This document shows, piece after piece, positions 54,527 to 63,178 of a stretch of 64,000 nucleotides of DNA (position 1 is its first letter; every line of letters begins with the position of its first letter). The position numbers and the translations under genes are program-made. The notes beneath the pieces are model-generated. The model saw only the letters and a list, made by a program, of their open reading frames with translations. It was not told where the DNA came from and made no database searches. This DNA is from Paracoccaceae bacterium. GTDB lineage: Bacteria > Pseudomonadota > Alphaproteobacteria > Rhodobacterales > Rhodobacteraceae. Location of the stretch: positions 62,001 through 126,000 of the forward strand of contig JASBUI010000006.1 in the NCBI GenBank assembly GCA_030148005.1, written 5' to 3'.

Positions 54527-55566
54527 AACGGGAAACAGTTGAGTTATCCCTTGCCGGCCTCGATCAGGTTATGCCGATGCATATTGTGTTGGATCGCACA
54601 GGGCATATACGGCACGCCGGACCGACCCTGACAAAGCTCTGCCCGGATCTGCCCTTGGTCGGCAAGCGCCTCTTGGAGGTGTTCGAACTTCGTCGCCCGC
54701 GCCCTGTGGCATCGCTGAAAGAGTTGATGAACCTCTGCGGCAGGCCGCTGCATTTCATGCTGCGCTCTGAGGCGGCAACGCGGCTGACCGGCATTGTCGT
54801 GGGCACCCATGACGGGGGCGCTTTGCTGAACATGTCCTTTGGCATCGCGGTGGTCGATGCGGTCCGCGACTTCGGGCTGACCAATGCCGACTTTGCGCCC
54901 ACCGATCTGGCGGTAGAGATGTTGTATCTGGTCGAGGCGAAATCCGCCGCGATGGACGAAAGCCGTGATTTGAACAGCCGCCTGCAAGGGGCAAAGATCG
55001 CGGCCGAAGAGCAGGCCTATACCGACACGCTGACCGGCCTGAAGAACCGCCGCGCGATGGATCACATTCTGGGCCGAATGGTGATGTCGGGCGCGCGTTT
55101 TTCGCTCATGAACCTTGATCTGGATTTCTTCAAGCTGATCAACGACACGATGGGCCATGCCGCCGGCGACCATGTTCTTCAGGTCGCGGCAAAGATCATG
55201 GTCGCGGCGGCCCGCGCCGAAGATACGGTCGCAAGGGTTGGCGGAGATGAGTTCGTGCTGTTGTTCCAAGGGCTTGTCAAGGAAGAGCGGTTGATGCAGA
55301 TCGCCAACAACATGATCAGAGAACTGGAAAAGCCGATCCCCTTCAATGGCCGCAGCTGCCGCATCTCTGGCAGTATCGGAATTTCAAGATCGACATCCTA
55401 CGAGGTGCCCCAACCCGAACAGATGATGCATGACGCAGACCTTGCCCTTTATGCTTCAAAGAACAAGGGCCGCGCCTGCGCGACAATCTTTTCAAAGGAT
55501 TTGTTGGACCGCCCAGACCTGACCACCCCGCCGGTCGGACATGCTGAACCACCCGTTTTCTTTTGA
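54523..55566 (+). CDS. H-NOX-associated GGDEF diguanylate cyclase
   Basis: A 347-residue protein. Residues 1-165 match the H-NOX-associated (HNOBA) sensory region (PMHIVLDRTGHIRHAGPTL, MNLCGRPLHFML) with a coiled stretch SRDLNSRLQGAKIAAEEQA. The C-terminal domain has DTLTGLKNRR, an RAED inhibitory site and GGDEF, so c-di-GMP synthesis is expected. Its start overlaps the H-NOX stop (ATGA). Such pairs couple NO to biofilm or motility switching. Confidence 0.9.
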   Translation: MKRETVELSLAGLDQVMPMHIVLDRTGHIRHAGPTLTKLCPDLPLVGKRLLEVFELRRPRPVASLKELMNLCGRPLHFMLRSEAATRLTGIVVGTHDGGALLNMSFGIAVVDAVRDFGLTNADFAPTDLAVEMLYLVEAKSAAMDESRDLNSRLQGAKIAAEEQAYTDTLTGLKNRRAMDHILGRMVMSGARFSLMNLDLDFFKLINDTMGHAAGDHVLQVAAKIMVAAARAEDTVARVGGDEFVLLFQGLVKEERLMQIANNMIRELEKPIPFNGRSCRISGSIGISRSTSYEVPQPEQMMHDADLALYASKNKGRACATIFSKDLLDRPDLTTPPVGHAEPPVFF

Positions 55567-55588
55567 AACCGAACGGAGTTTTGCGAAT

Positions 55589-55686
55589 GCATGACCCGTT
55601 TCTTGCGCCTTCCGGCGAGCAAGAGCCGCTAGCGCATGAAACGGGTCGCCGCGACATAGGTTGAAGCCATAGTTCCCGGGTCATGC
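55589..55686 (+). promoter_or_regulatory. long three-part hairpin with an alternative pairing upstream of the SDR gene
   Basis: GACCCGTTTC (55593-55602) pairs with GAAACGGGTC (55638-55647). Inside it GCGC pairs with GCGC, and CGGC (55613-55616) with GCCG (55625-55628). GCATGACCC (55589-55597) can instead pair with GGGTCATGC (55678-55686), next to the SDR ribosome site. It may be a GGDEF terminator or a switching leader. Confidence 0.45.
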
Positions 55687-55706
55687 AATTTAAGGAAGGC
55701 ATGGCT

Positions 55707-56462
55707 ATGGAACTAAAAAACAAAACAATTATCGTCACTGGTTCAAGCAGCGGCATAGGCGCCGCAGCAGCGCTTTTGTTTGCGGCAGAAGGCGCAAACG
55801 TCGTGCTTGGCGCCCGGCGCGAGGCCGAACTGGCAGTGATTGCCGGGCAGATAAATCAAAGCAACGGCAACGCGGTCTATCTGGCCGGAGACGTAACCGA
55901 CTACGCCTTTGCGGCTGCGCTGGTCGGTTTGGCCGATGAAAAGTTCGGCGGCCTTGACGGGGCTTTCAATAACGCGGGCATTCTGGGCGAAATGGCTTCG
56001 GTTGCGGATATGGAAATAGTAAACTGGCAGACCGTGCTTGATACAAATCTGACTGCGGCTTTTCTTGCGGCCAAGACCCAGATCCCTGCATTGAAAAAGC
56101 GCGGCGGTGGCGCAATCGTCTTCACCGGCTCTTTCGTGGGCTATAGCAATGGCGGCATGCCGGGAATGGGCGCCTATGCTGCGTCAAAGGCTGGGCTGGT
56201 CGGGCTGACACAATCGCTGGCCTCCGATCACGCCGCAGAAGGCATCCGGGTTAACGCGGTTCTGCCGGGCGGAACGATGACGGCGATGGCAGGCGAGGAT
56301 GCAGAGGCGCATCGCTTTATCGCTGGCCTGCATCCCGCAAAACGCATGGCAGAGCCGAAAGAAATTGCTCAGGCGGCAATGTTTTTGCTGTCGGATCGCG
56401 CAGGCTTTGTCACTGGCGCCCCGATGGCCGTCGACGGCGGCATTGCGGTTAGGCTTCTTTAA
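55707..56462 (+). CDS. short-chain dehydrogenase/reductase
   Basis: A 251-residue classical SDR. NAD(P) loop TGSSSGIG, NNAG (AFNNAGILG), Ser in FTGSFVG and YxxxK (YAASKAG) are present, as is the C-terminal GFVTGAPMAVDGG. Start at 55707 has GGAAGG seven bases upstream; ATGs at 55701 and 55683 are alternatives. A strong hairpin ends it. The substrate is unknown. Confidence 0.88.
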   Translation: MELKNKTIIVTGSSSGIGAAAALLFAAEGANVVLGARREAELAVIAGQINQSNGNAVYLAGDVTDYAFAAALVGLADEKFGGLDGAFNNAGILGEMASVADMEIVNWQTVLDTNLTAAFLAAKTQIPALKKRGGGAIVFTGSFVGYSNGGMPGMGAYAASKAGLVGLTQSLASDHAAEGIRVNAVLPGGTMTAMAGEDAEAHRFIAGLHPAKRMAEPKEIAQAAMFLLSDRAGFVTGAPMAVDGGIAVRLL

Positions 56463-56468
56463 ACCAAT

Positions 56469-56503
56469 GCCGTTGGCGGTCTTACTGCCAACGGCGCTTT
56501 CGT
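56469..56503 (+). terminator. terminator hairpin after the SDR gene
   Basis: GCCGTTGGC (56469-56477) pairs with GCCAACGGC (56487-56495), followed by GCTTTCGTC. It is a good stem with a weak T-tract, 7 bases after the stop. Confidence 0.6.
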
Positions 56504-56622
56504 CTAAATCTGGTCGGGGGCTTGTGCGCGCGCGCCTGCCTGGCGGGCAAAGGCACTGGATTTCCGCGCAATCTGCCAGGGAAATCTTTGCGGGCGCAAT
56601 CAAACACCGAATTTCATAGTAG

Positions 56623-56646
56623 GTGGCAGCCCGTCGGGGTCGAGCC
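56623..56646. repeat. partial duplicate of the tRNA-Glu 3' end
   Basis: GTGGCAGCCCGT is identical to the tRNA-Glu 3' end region at 56722-56733 and is followed by a related CGGGGTCGAGCC (versus AGGGGAATCGAACC). It lies 99 bases from the intact tRNA end and includes the CCA-equivalent. It may be an att-site scar or decayed second tRNA. Confidence 0.45.
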
Positions 56647-56673
56647 TTGATAGCAATATCATAGGCTTCCGAA

Positions 56674-56694
56674 GGCTAACCTAGGGCTAACCTA
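56674..56694. repeat. two tandem copies of GGCTAACCTA
   Basis: GGCTAACCTA occurs at 56674-56683 and 56685-56694, separated by one G. It lies between the two tRNA-Glu 3'-end copies. No other function is suggested. Confidence 0.4.
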
Positions 56695-56722
56695 CGCTCA
56701 AATGCCAGTAGAATAACGGAAG

Positions 56723-56797
56723 TGGCAGCCCGTAGGGGAATCGAACCCCTCTTTCCAGGTTGAAAACCTGGCGTCCTAACCGATAGACGAACGGGCC
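56723..56797 (-). tRNA. tRNA-Glu (anticodon TTC)
   Basis: On the minus strand a 75-base cloverleaf can be drawn. The acceptor stem is GGCCCGT/ACGGGCT (the first pair is G-U), the anticodon arm CCAGG-TTTTCAA-CCTGG has TTC at positions 34-36, and the T arm is AGGGG-TTCGATT-CCCCT. CCA is encoded. It follows recJ on the same strand with a 163-base gap. Confidence 0.95.
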
Positions 56798-56960
56798 ACA
56801 GTGCGGGGGTATTAGGCAAAGCTGCGGCAACGCGCAAGGGGTTTCTTGCGCTCTTTTTCAGCTTTTTTCCCGCGCCCGTCAGGCAAGGGCGCAATCGGGG
56901 GTGTGCGGCTGGAAATTTCGGTCAGGCGCGCAGTGAACGGCGGGCTTTGCCGCCGGAGCC

Positions 56961-58700
56961 TTACGCCGGTGCGGCATCTTCCAGTCGAAGCTGCGGAATT
57001 TCGCGCCCGCCCCAGCGGTTGAGTTCCAGCCGTCCGGCCAGATGAAACCTTGCCCGGCCATGGTTTTCGATCGCAGGGCCAATGGGGCCGTCAAAAGCGC
57101 CGAACGCGATGGCCTCAAGCCGCGGGCCAGAGCCGTCGGAAAAGACGACCTTGAGATGGCTCGTCCCGACCCGGCGGACCGAGGCTATGGCCTGATCGGC
57201 GAATGCAAAACGCGGGGCAGGGGCGCTTGCGCCGTAAGGGCCCGCGGCCTCAATCTGGGTAATCAGCTCGGGCGTTGCAGCCCCCGTCATCAGCATCCCG
57301 TCAAGCGCCAGATCGCGGGGGCCAGCCGTGCCCGCGCCTTGCCGCGCCAAAAGCTCTGCCAGACGCGCCATCGCCGCTTCAAGGTCGTCTCGCGTCAAGC
57401 TTAGGCCCGCGGCCATCTTATGCCCGCCGCCTTTTGTCAAAAGCCCCTCGGCCACAAGGCGCTGAACGGCAGCGCCCAGATCGACACCGCTGACCGAGCG
57501 GCCCGATCCCTTGCCCTCATCCCCTTCAAAACCGATCACGACCGATGGCCGGTTCGTCAGCTCTTTGAGGCGCGAGGCGACGATGCCCACAACGCCGGGG
57601 TGCCAGCCTTCACCTGCCGCCCAGATAAGCGGCGCGTCCAGCCCGCGCTCTTCGGCCTGCGCGATGGCGGCATCACGGACCGATGCCTCGATCTCGCGCC
57701 GCTCAGTGTTAAGCTGATCCAGCCGGTCGGCCATCGCCGCCGCCTCTTGCGGATCGGATGTGGCCAAAAGCCGTGCGCCCAGATCCGCTTTTCCGATGCG
57801 CCCGCCCGCGTTGACGCGCGGGCCCAGAACGAAACCAAGGCTATAGGCGCTCGGCACCCCTTCCATGCGCGCGGCATCGGCCAGCGCGGCAAGGCCGGGG
57901 CGCTGGCGGCGGGCCATGATGACAAGCCCCTGACGCACAAAGGCCCGGTTGACGCCGATCAGCGGCGCCACATCCGCCACCGTCGCCAGCGCCACAAGGT
58001 CAAGAAACGACATAAGATCGGGGCCCGTCTGGCCCGCCTCGCGCATTTGCCGGTTCACCTCTACCAGCACCAGAAAGACGACCCCGGCGGCACAAAGATG
58101 GGCCAGATCGCCCGTTTCATCCTGTCGGTTGGGATTAACCACGGCCATCGCCGGGGGAAGCGTTTCGCCCCCAAGGTGGTGGTCCAGAACGATCACATCG
58201 GCGCCGCTTGCGGCCTCTATCGGGCCATGCGACAGCGTCCCGCAATCGACACAGACGATCAGGTCGTGGTTTTGTGCAAGCTCGGCCATCGCCGCTTCGT
58301 TCGGGCCATAGCCCTCGTCGATCCGGTCGGGCACATAAAGCGTTGCGCTGCGCCCCAACTCGCCCAGCCAGTTGATCAAAAGCGCCGCCGAAGACCCGCC
58401 ATCGACATCGTAATCGGCGAAAATGGCGATGCGCTGATTGTTCCGGGCGGCCTCAAGAAAGCGCGCGGCGGCCTTTTCAAGATCTTTAAGGCCCCGAGGA
58501 TCGGGCAGAAGATCGCGCAGCGAAGGGGCAAGAAACCGTTCGGCATCCGGCGCCGCCACGCCGCGCCGCACCAGTGTCTGGCACAAGGGGCGCGGCAGGC
58601 CGGTGTCCTGTTCCATGGCCTCTGCAAGGCGCAAAAACTCGTCCGATGGGCCGATCCAGCGGCGCCCTGTCAGTGAGTTTTCAACGCCCAGAAACCCCAT
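56961..58700 (-). CDS. recJ: single-stranded-DNA-specific exonuclease RecJ
   Basis: A 579-residue 5'-3' exonuclease of the DHH family, used in mismatch and recombination repair. The metal motifs are DYDVDG (residues about 95-100), the CVDCG strand and DHHLGG; the C-terminal half has GRSVSGVDL and GGGHKMAAG of DHHA1. The start at 58700 (MGFLGVENSLTGRRW) is the usual N-terminus in relatives and lies three bases after the glpX stop. Confidence 0.95.
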   Translation of the reverse strand: MGFLGVENSLTGRRWIGPSDEFLRLAEAMEQDTGLPRPLCQTLVRRGVAAPDAERFLAPSLRDLLPDPRGLKDLEKAAARFLEAARNNQRIAIFADYDVDGGSSAALLINWLGELGRSATLYVPDRIDEGYGPNEAAMAELAQNHDLIVCVDCGTLSHGPIEAASGADVIVLDHHLGGETLPPAMAVVNPNRQDETGDLAHLCAAGVVFLVLVEVNRQMREAGQTGPDLMSFLDLVALATVADVAPLIGVNRAFVRQGLVIMARRQRPGLAALADAARMEGVPSAYSLGFVLGPRVNAGGRIGKADLGARLLATSDPQEAAAMADRLDQLNTERREIEASVRDAAIAQAEERGLDAPLIWAAGEGWHPGVVGIVASRLKELTNRPSVVIGFEGDEGKGSGRSVSGVDLGAAVQRLVAEGLLTKGGGHKMAAGLSLTRDDLEAAMARLAELLARQGAGTAGPRDLALDGMLMTGAATPELITQIEAAGPYGASAPAPRFAFADQAIASVRRVGTSHLKVVFSDGSGPRLEAIAFGAFDGPIGPAIENHGRARFHLAGRLELNRWGGREIPQLRLEDAAPA

Positions 58701-58703
58701 CTA

Positions 58704-59669
58704 TCAGTTGGTTGGGTTGCGATAGGTCATCCGCCGGACCGACCCGGTCTTGGACCGCATCAGGATCGTCTCGGCCGTCAGGGCGTCAACCTCGCGCTTG
58801 ATGCCGGAGAGGATCGAACCATCGGTGACGCCAGTTGCGGCAAAGATCACATCGCCGGTCACCATGTCATCGCGCGTATAGACGCGGTCAAAATCGGTGA
58901 TGCCGGCGCTGCTTGCGCGGCCACGCTCATCATCGTTGCGGAACATCAGCCGACCAAGGATCTGGCCCCCCATGCATTTCAGCGCAGCGGCGGCCAGTAC
59001 GCCCTCTGGCGCGCCGCCAGAGCCCATGTACATGTCGATGCCCGTCTTTTCAGGTTCCGCGCAGTGGATGATCCCGGCCACATCGCCGTCTGTGATCAGG
59101 CGGATGGCGGCGCCCGTCGTGCGCAGCTCGGCGATCATGTCTTCGTGGCGCGGCCGTTCGAGAACACAAACGGTGATATCTTCGGTCGAGCATCCCTTTG
59201 CGGCTGCCAGCGCGCTGACCCTTTCCGATGCGGTCATGTCCAGCGTGACGACACCGGGAAGATAGCCCGGCCCGATTGCCAGCTTGTCCATGTAGACGTC
59301 CGGGGCGTGCAACATCGATCCTCGCGGCCCCATCGCAATCACCGCAAGCGCGTTTGGCATATCCTTCGCCGTCAGCGTCGTTCCCTCAAGCGGGTCCAGC
59401 GCAATATCGACCGCCGGGCCGTTACCGGTGCCGACCTCTTCGCCGATAAACAGCATCGGCGCCTCGTCGCGCTCACCCTCGCCAATGACGACAACACCGG
59501 CGATATCCAGAAGGTTCAGCTGGGTGCGCATCGCATCGACGGCCGCCTGATCGGCCGCCTTTTCGTCGCCGCGCCCAATCAGCTTGGCAGATGCAAGAGC
59601 GGCCGCTTCGGAAACGCGGGCAAGCCCCAGCGAAAGCATGCGGTCGTGAAATTCAAGGGCTGAGGTCAT
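58704..59669 (-). CDS. glpX: class II fructose-1,6-bisphosphatase
   Basis: A 321-residue GlpX enzyme for gluconeogenesis. The metal-binding GEGERDEAPMLF and DPLEGTT (typical of the lithium-sensitive phosphatase superfamily), and GSGGAPEGVLAAAAL are present. It lies between hom and recJ on the same strand, 43 bases after hom, an arrangement common in alphaproteobacteria. Confidence 0.95.
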   Translation of the reverse strand: MTSALEFHDRMLSLGLARVSEAAALASAKLIGRGDEKAADQAAVDAMRTQLNLLDIAGVVVIGEGERDEAPMLFIGEEVGTGNGPAVDIALDPLEGTTLTAKDMPNALAVIAMGPRGSMLHAPDVYMDKLAIGPGYLPGVVTLDMTASERVSALAAAKGCSTEDITVCVLERPRHEDMIAELRTTGAAIRLITDGDVAGIIHCAEPEKTGIDMYMGSGGAPEGVLAAAALKCMGGQILGRLMFRNDDERGRASSAGITDFDRVYTRDDMVTGDVIFAATGVTDGSILSGIKREVDALTAETILMRSKTGSVRRMTYRNPTN

Positions 59670-59712
59670 GAGTTATTCCCGGTTTGAACTGAAGTATGCG
59701 GCCAGAAACAGC

Positions 59713-60999
59713 CTAGAGGTTTTCGATGCGCAGCGCGACAGGGCGCCCGGCAACGACGTCGGTTCTTTCAAAGGCGTCCAGCGCATGCTCCATCGCTTCG
59801 CGTTGGGTCTTGTGGGTGACGATCAGGACAGGGGCCGTCGTTTCCTGATGGCTGTACTGACGCATGCGGTTGATCGAGATACCCGAAGCCCCGAGGATCG
59901 TCGCAACCTTGGCAAGCGCGCCGGGCTTATCTTCCAGCGCCATGCGCAGGTAATAGGGGGCCGGCGTGGCCGAATGGGCCGCGACCGGTTCATCCAGCTG
60001 ATCAGCCGGGCGCCCGAAAGTCGGCACGCGGATGCCGCGCGCAATATCGACGATGTCGGCCATGACCGCGCTTGCTGTTGGCCCTTCGCCAGCGCCAGCG
60101 CCGCGCAGCACGATCTGTCCAACCGCGTCGCCTTCAAGCACCGCCATGTTGGTTGCATTCTCAAGCTGGCCAAGGGGCGATCCGCTTGGAACAAGGCAGG
60201 GGCTCATCCTTTGTTCAAGGCCGCGGCCCGTCTTTTGTGCCACACCCAAAAGCTTGATCCGGTATCCCATGTCGGCAGCTTGGCGAATGTCCTCAATCGT
60301 GACCTGTTCGATCCCCTCAAGTTCCATCGCATCAAAGCTTACCCGCGTTCCAAAGGCGATCGCGGCCAGCAGCGCCAGCTTGTGACCGGCGTCAATTCCG
60401 CCGACATCCAGCGTCGGGTCCGCCTCAAGATAGCCCAGCTTGTTGGCTTCCTCGAAAACCTCGGCATAAGACAGCCCGGAACTTTCCATCCGCGTCAGGA
60501 TGTAGTTGCAGGTGCCGTTCATAACGCCCATCACGCGCGTCATGTCATTGCCCGTCAAGCCTTCGGTCAGTGCCTTCACGACCGGAATGCCGCCGGCAAC
60601 GGCCGCCTCGAACCGGATCACCCGGTTCTGTTTCTCTGCCGCAAGGGCAAGCTCATGCCCATGCACGGCAAGCATCGCCTTGTTGGCGGTGACCACATCC
60701 TTGCCTGCCGCTATCGCAGCTTCGCTTGCGGCCTTGGCAGGGCCATCGGTGCCGCCCATAAGCTCGACAAAGACATCGACATCATCGCGGCGGGCCAGCG
60801 CCACCGGGTCATCCACCCAATCATAACCGCTGATCGGAACGCCGCGATCCTTGCCCTTTGAACGCGCTGAAACGGCGCTGATGACAATCTCGCGTCCTGC
60901 GCGCGCTTCCAGCATATCCCGGTGGCGGCGGACGATCTTGATCACGCCGGTTCCCACGGTTCCAAGGCCGGCAATGCCAAGGCGAAGTGGTGCGGTCAT
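59713..60999 (-). CDS. hom: homoserine dehydrogenase
   Basis: A 428-residue NAD(P)-dependent enzyme converting aspartate semialdehyde to homoserine, for threonine and methionine. It has the nucleotide loop GLGTVGTGV near the N-terminus, the catalytic TANKAML and MNGTCNYIL segment, and a C-terminal ACT domain (YYLRMALEDKPGALAKVATIL) for threonine feedback. The ATG at 60999 has AAGGA upstream; the longer frame from 61077 has no homology. Confidence 0.95.
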   Translation of the reverse strand: MTAPLRLGIAGLGTVGTGVIKIVRRHRDMLEARAGREIVISAVSARSKGKDRGVPISGYDWVDDPVALARRDDVDVFVELMGGTDGPAKAASEAAIAAGKDVVTANKAMLAVHGHELALAAEKQNRVIRFEAAVAGGIPVVKALTEGLTGNDMTRVMGVMNGTCNYILTRMESSGLSYAEVFEEANKLGYLEADPTLDVGGIDAGHKLALLAAIAFGTRVSFDAMELEGIEQVTIEDIRQAADMGYRIKLLGVAQKTGRGLEQRMSPCLVPSGSPLGQLENATNMAVLEGDAVGQIVLRGAGAGEGPTASAVMADIVDIARGIRVPTFGRPADQLDEPVAAHSATPAPYYLRMALEDKPGALAKVATILGASGISINRMRQYSHQETTAPVLIVTHKTQREAMEHALDAFERTDVVAGRPVALRIENL

Positions 61000-61073
61000 C
61001 TGGGCTTCCTTCAGGGCTGATTTCGTCCGGAACCTGTTATCCGCTTCGGACCGGCGCTGCAACGCGCGAGATG

Positions 61074-61355
61074 TCACCTGCCAATGGCACTTTGCAGCTG
61101 AATTTTCTCATCCCCGTCGAACACAGGGCGGCGAAGGGCCGCCGCGCGGCGTTTCAGCCTGGCAACGCGGGCCTGCAAGGCGCTGACGTCATCGGGCGTC
61201 AGGCGCGGCTGGTCCGGCGGCACGAGAATCGCATCAAGCGGCACCAACTTGGGGTAGGGCGCGGCGCGTGCGGCGGGCGATGTTTTACCGTCAAGCGCCG
61301 GAAATTCGGTGCAGGCAGCCAGCAAGGCAACAAAAAGGAGGGTAAAACGCCACAT
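61074..61355 (-). CDS. small lipoprotein, function unknown
   Basis: A 93-residue protein. A signal with lipobox LLAAC (residues about 10-14) precedes a Pro/Ala-rich region and a C-terminal helix DDVSALQARVARLKRRAAALRRP resembling a coiled coil. Start at 61355 gives a normal lipoprotein signal. It is 74 bases upstream of hom on the same strand and divergent from the TetR gene. Confidence 0.7.
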   Translation of the reverse strand: MWRFTLLFVALLAACTEFPALDGKTSPAARAAPYPKLVPLDAILVPPDQPRLTPDDVSALQARVARLKRRAAALRRPVFDGDEKIQLQSAIGR

Positions 61356-61404
61356 GTGCCATCCATACATCGGTGCTGTATCGGTGGGCAAGTTAGGATT
61401 GAAA

Positions 61405-61418
61405 TGAACAGACGTTCA
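61405..61418. promoter_or_regulatory. TetR operator candidate TGAAC-N4-GTTCA
   Basis: An inverted repeat with perfect five-base arms ends 14 bases before the TetR start in the 77-base divergent gap. It probably binds the TetR regulator, affecting both it and the lipoprotein gene. Confidence 0.45.
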
Positions 61419-61432
61419 GATACTTTGGACCC

Positions 61433-62020
61433 ATGGCACGCAAGATCGGATCGCATTCGGAAATAACCGGCCCAAGGGTTCGGCAAGCTGCGTTAACGCT
61501 GTTTGCCCGGCACGGCTATGCGGCGGTCTCGATGCGTCAAATTGCGGCAGAGGTCGGCGTACAGGCAGGGGCGCTGTACAATTACACCGCGGACAAGCAG
61601 GCGCTTTTGTTCGATTTGATGCAAACGCACATGAAGGATCTTCTGGTCGCGCTTGATGCCTGTTCCGATACCGGCAATGCCCTGCGCCGGCTTGAGACGT
61701 TTTCACGCTTTCACATCCGCTATCACCTGGACCGGCCGGATCTGGTCTTTATCGCCTATATGGAACTGCGCAACCTCTCGGATGAGAACTTTGCCGCCGT
61801 TGAAGCCCTGCGCGGCCGGTATGAGGCGCGGCTACGCGATATCCTGACCCAAGGAATAGACGAGCGGGCCTTTAGCGTGCCCGACGTCAAGGTGGCTTCG
61901 ATGGCGATCATCGCGATGCTGACAGGCATCACCACATGGTACCGCGAAGAGGGGCGCTTAAGCCGCGCCGAAGTTGAAGAGATCTATTGGCAGATGGTGC
62001 GAAAGGCCGTCAGCGCCTGA
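61433..62020 (+). CDS. TetR/AcrR family regulator
   Basis: A 195-residue repressor. The N-terminal HTH is LTLFARHGYAAVSMRQIAAEVGVQAGALYNYTADKQALLF (about residues 21-61). The ligand domain resembles TetR_C_33 regulators that control fatty-acid or acyl-CoA genes (RYHLDRPDLVFIAYMELRNL). It ends 22 bases before the convergent pirin gene. Targets are unknown apart from the likely self-operator. Confidence 0.88.
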   Translation: MARKIGSHSEITGPRVRQAALTLFARHGYAAVSMRQIAAEVGVQAGALYNYTADKQALLFDLMQTHMKDLLVALDACSDTGNALRRLETFSRFHIRYHLDRPDLVFIAYMELRNLSDENFAAVEALRGRYEARLRDILTQGIDERAFSVPDVKVASMAIIAMLTGITTWYREEGRLSRAEVEEIYWQMVRKAVSA

Positions 62021-62042
62021 ACGATGGCGGCCAGTCGCAGGT

Positions 62043-62954
62043 TTAATGTGCCGGGCGAATGAAAGTGCCGTTTCGCAGCTCACTCATCGCCTGCATCAAT
62101 TCGGACTGCGTGTTCATCACGATCGGCCCGTGCCATGCGATCGGCTCTTGGATGGGCGCGCCCGAAATAAGCAGAAACCGTATCCCCTTGGGCCCGGCCT
62201 GAACCGTGACCTCATCGCCCGTTCCAAAACGCACCAGCGTGCGGTCGCCCGAAAGATCGCGGATGTTAAGCTCTTGCCCCATCACTTCTTTTTCCAAAAG
62301 AACGCCCGTTGGCTGGGCGGCGTCGCGAAAGGTTCCGCTTCCGTCAAAGATATAGGCAAAGGCGCGGCGGTAGGTGTCGACCTTGAAGGTCTTCCTGACA
62401 CCGGCGGGGACAAAGATGTCCAGATACTGTGGATCGGCGGCGATGCCGTCGACGGGACCACTTTTGCCCCAGAACGAGCCGACGATCACTTTGACCTGCG
62501 TGCCGTCGTCATCGATGATCTGGGGGATATCCTTGCCCTGAACGTCCTGATAGCGCGGCGCGGTCATCTTCAACGATGACGGCAGGTTCGCCCAAAGCTG
62601 AAACCCGTGCATCTGGCCCCGGTCGTTCCCCTTGGGCATTTCCTGATGCATGATGCCGGAACCTGCGGTCATCCACTGAACGTCGCCGCCGCCCAATGTT
62701 CCGGTGTTGCCAAGGCTGTCGCCATGTTCAACCGTGCCGTTCAGCACATAGGTAATCGTTTCGATGCCGCGATGTGGATGCCATGGAAAGCCGGCGGCGA
62801 AATCGCGCGGGTTCTCATTTCGGAAATCATCGAACAGCAGGAACGGATCCAGCATGTCAGGTTCCTGAAAACCAAAGGCGCGGTGCAACTTCACACCTGC
62901 GCCTTCCATGGTGGGCTGGGCCGGGGTCGTGTGGGTGACGGGGCGGATAGACAT
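62043..62954 (-). CDS. pirin family protein
   Basis: A 303-residue bicupin. The N-terminal cupin has the metal ligands HPHRGIETITYVLNG and the HGDSLGNTGTLGGGDVQWM stretch; HQEM adds further ligands. Bacterial pirins can be quercetinase-like or bind redox partners. The ATG at 62954 has AAAGGAGG five bases upstream. The 224-base gap with the next gene contains a GC-rich hairpin (63063-63083). Confidence 0.9.
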   Translation of the reverse strand: MSIRPVTHTTPAQPTMEGAGVKLHRAFGFQEPDMLDPFLLFDDFRNENPRDFAAGFPWHPHRGIETITYVLNGTVEHGDSLGNTGTLGGGDVQWMTAGSGIMHQEMPKGNDRGQMHGFQLWANLPSSLKMTAPRYQDVQGKDIPQIIDDDGTQVKVIVGSFWGKSGPVDGIAADPQYLDIFVPAGVRKTFKVDTYRRAFAYIFDGSGTFRDAAQPTGVLLEKEVMGQELNIRDLSGDRTLVRFGTGDEVTVQAGPKGIRFLLISGAPIQEPIAWHGPIVMNTQSELMQAMSELRNGTFIRPAH

Positions 62955-63062
62955 GAAAGCCTCCTTTGAATTGGCTTGCCCAAAGATAGGGCGCCCCCCG
63001 CAAATCGGCAATTGCCGCAAGGGCCGGGGCAAAGCGCAGGCCACGTGCAAATATGCGCAATG

Positions 63063-63083
63063 GCCCCGGGCGCGCGCCGGGGC
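63063..63083. other. GC-rich hairpin in pirin/HIBADH divergent gap
   Basis: GCCCCGG (63063-63069) pairs with CCGGGGC (63077-63083) around GCGCGCG. It lies between divergent genes, so it does not follow any gene end. Function unknown; it may be a remnant of a transcription end or a neutral palindrome. Confidence 0.35.
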
Positions 63084-63178
63084 GCTTAAGTCCGCAAGAG
63101 GCGCAAAGCCTGTCGCACATGGAACAGACCGGTCGCGGGTGATCTTTGAGGCTGGGCCAAACAAGAGAGGGACGGGAT

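Noticed and set aside
57420-58676. 418-codon open frame opposite recJ
   Set aside because: recJ motifs on the other strand are unambiguous and this frame lacks any domain.
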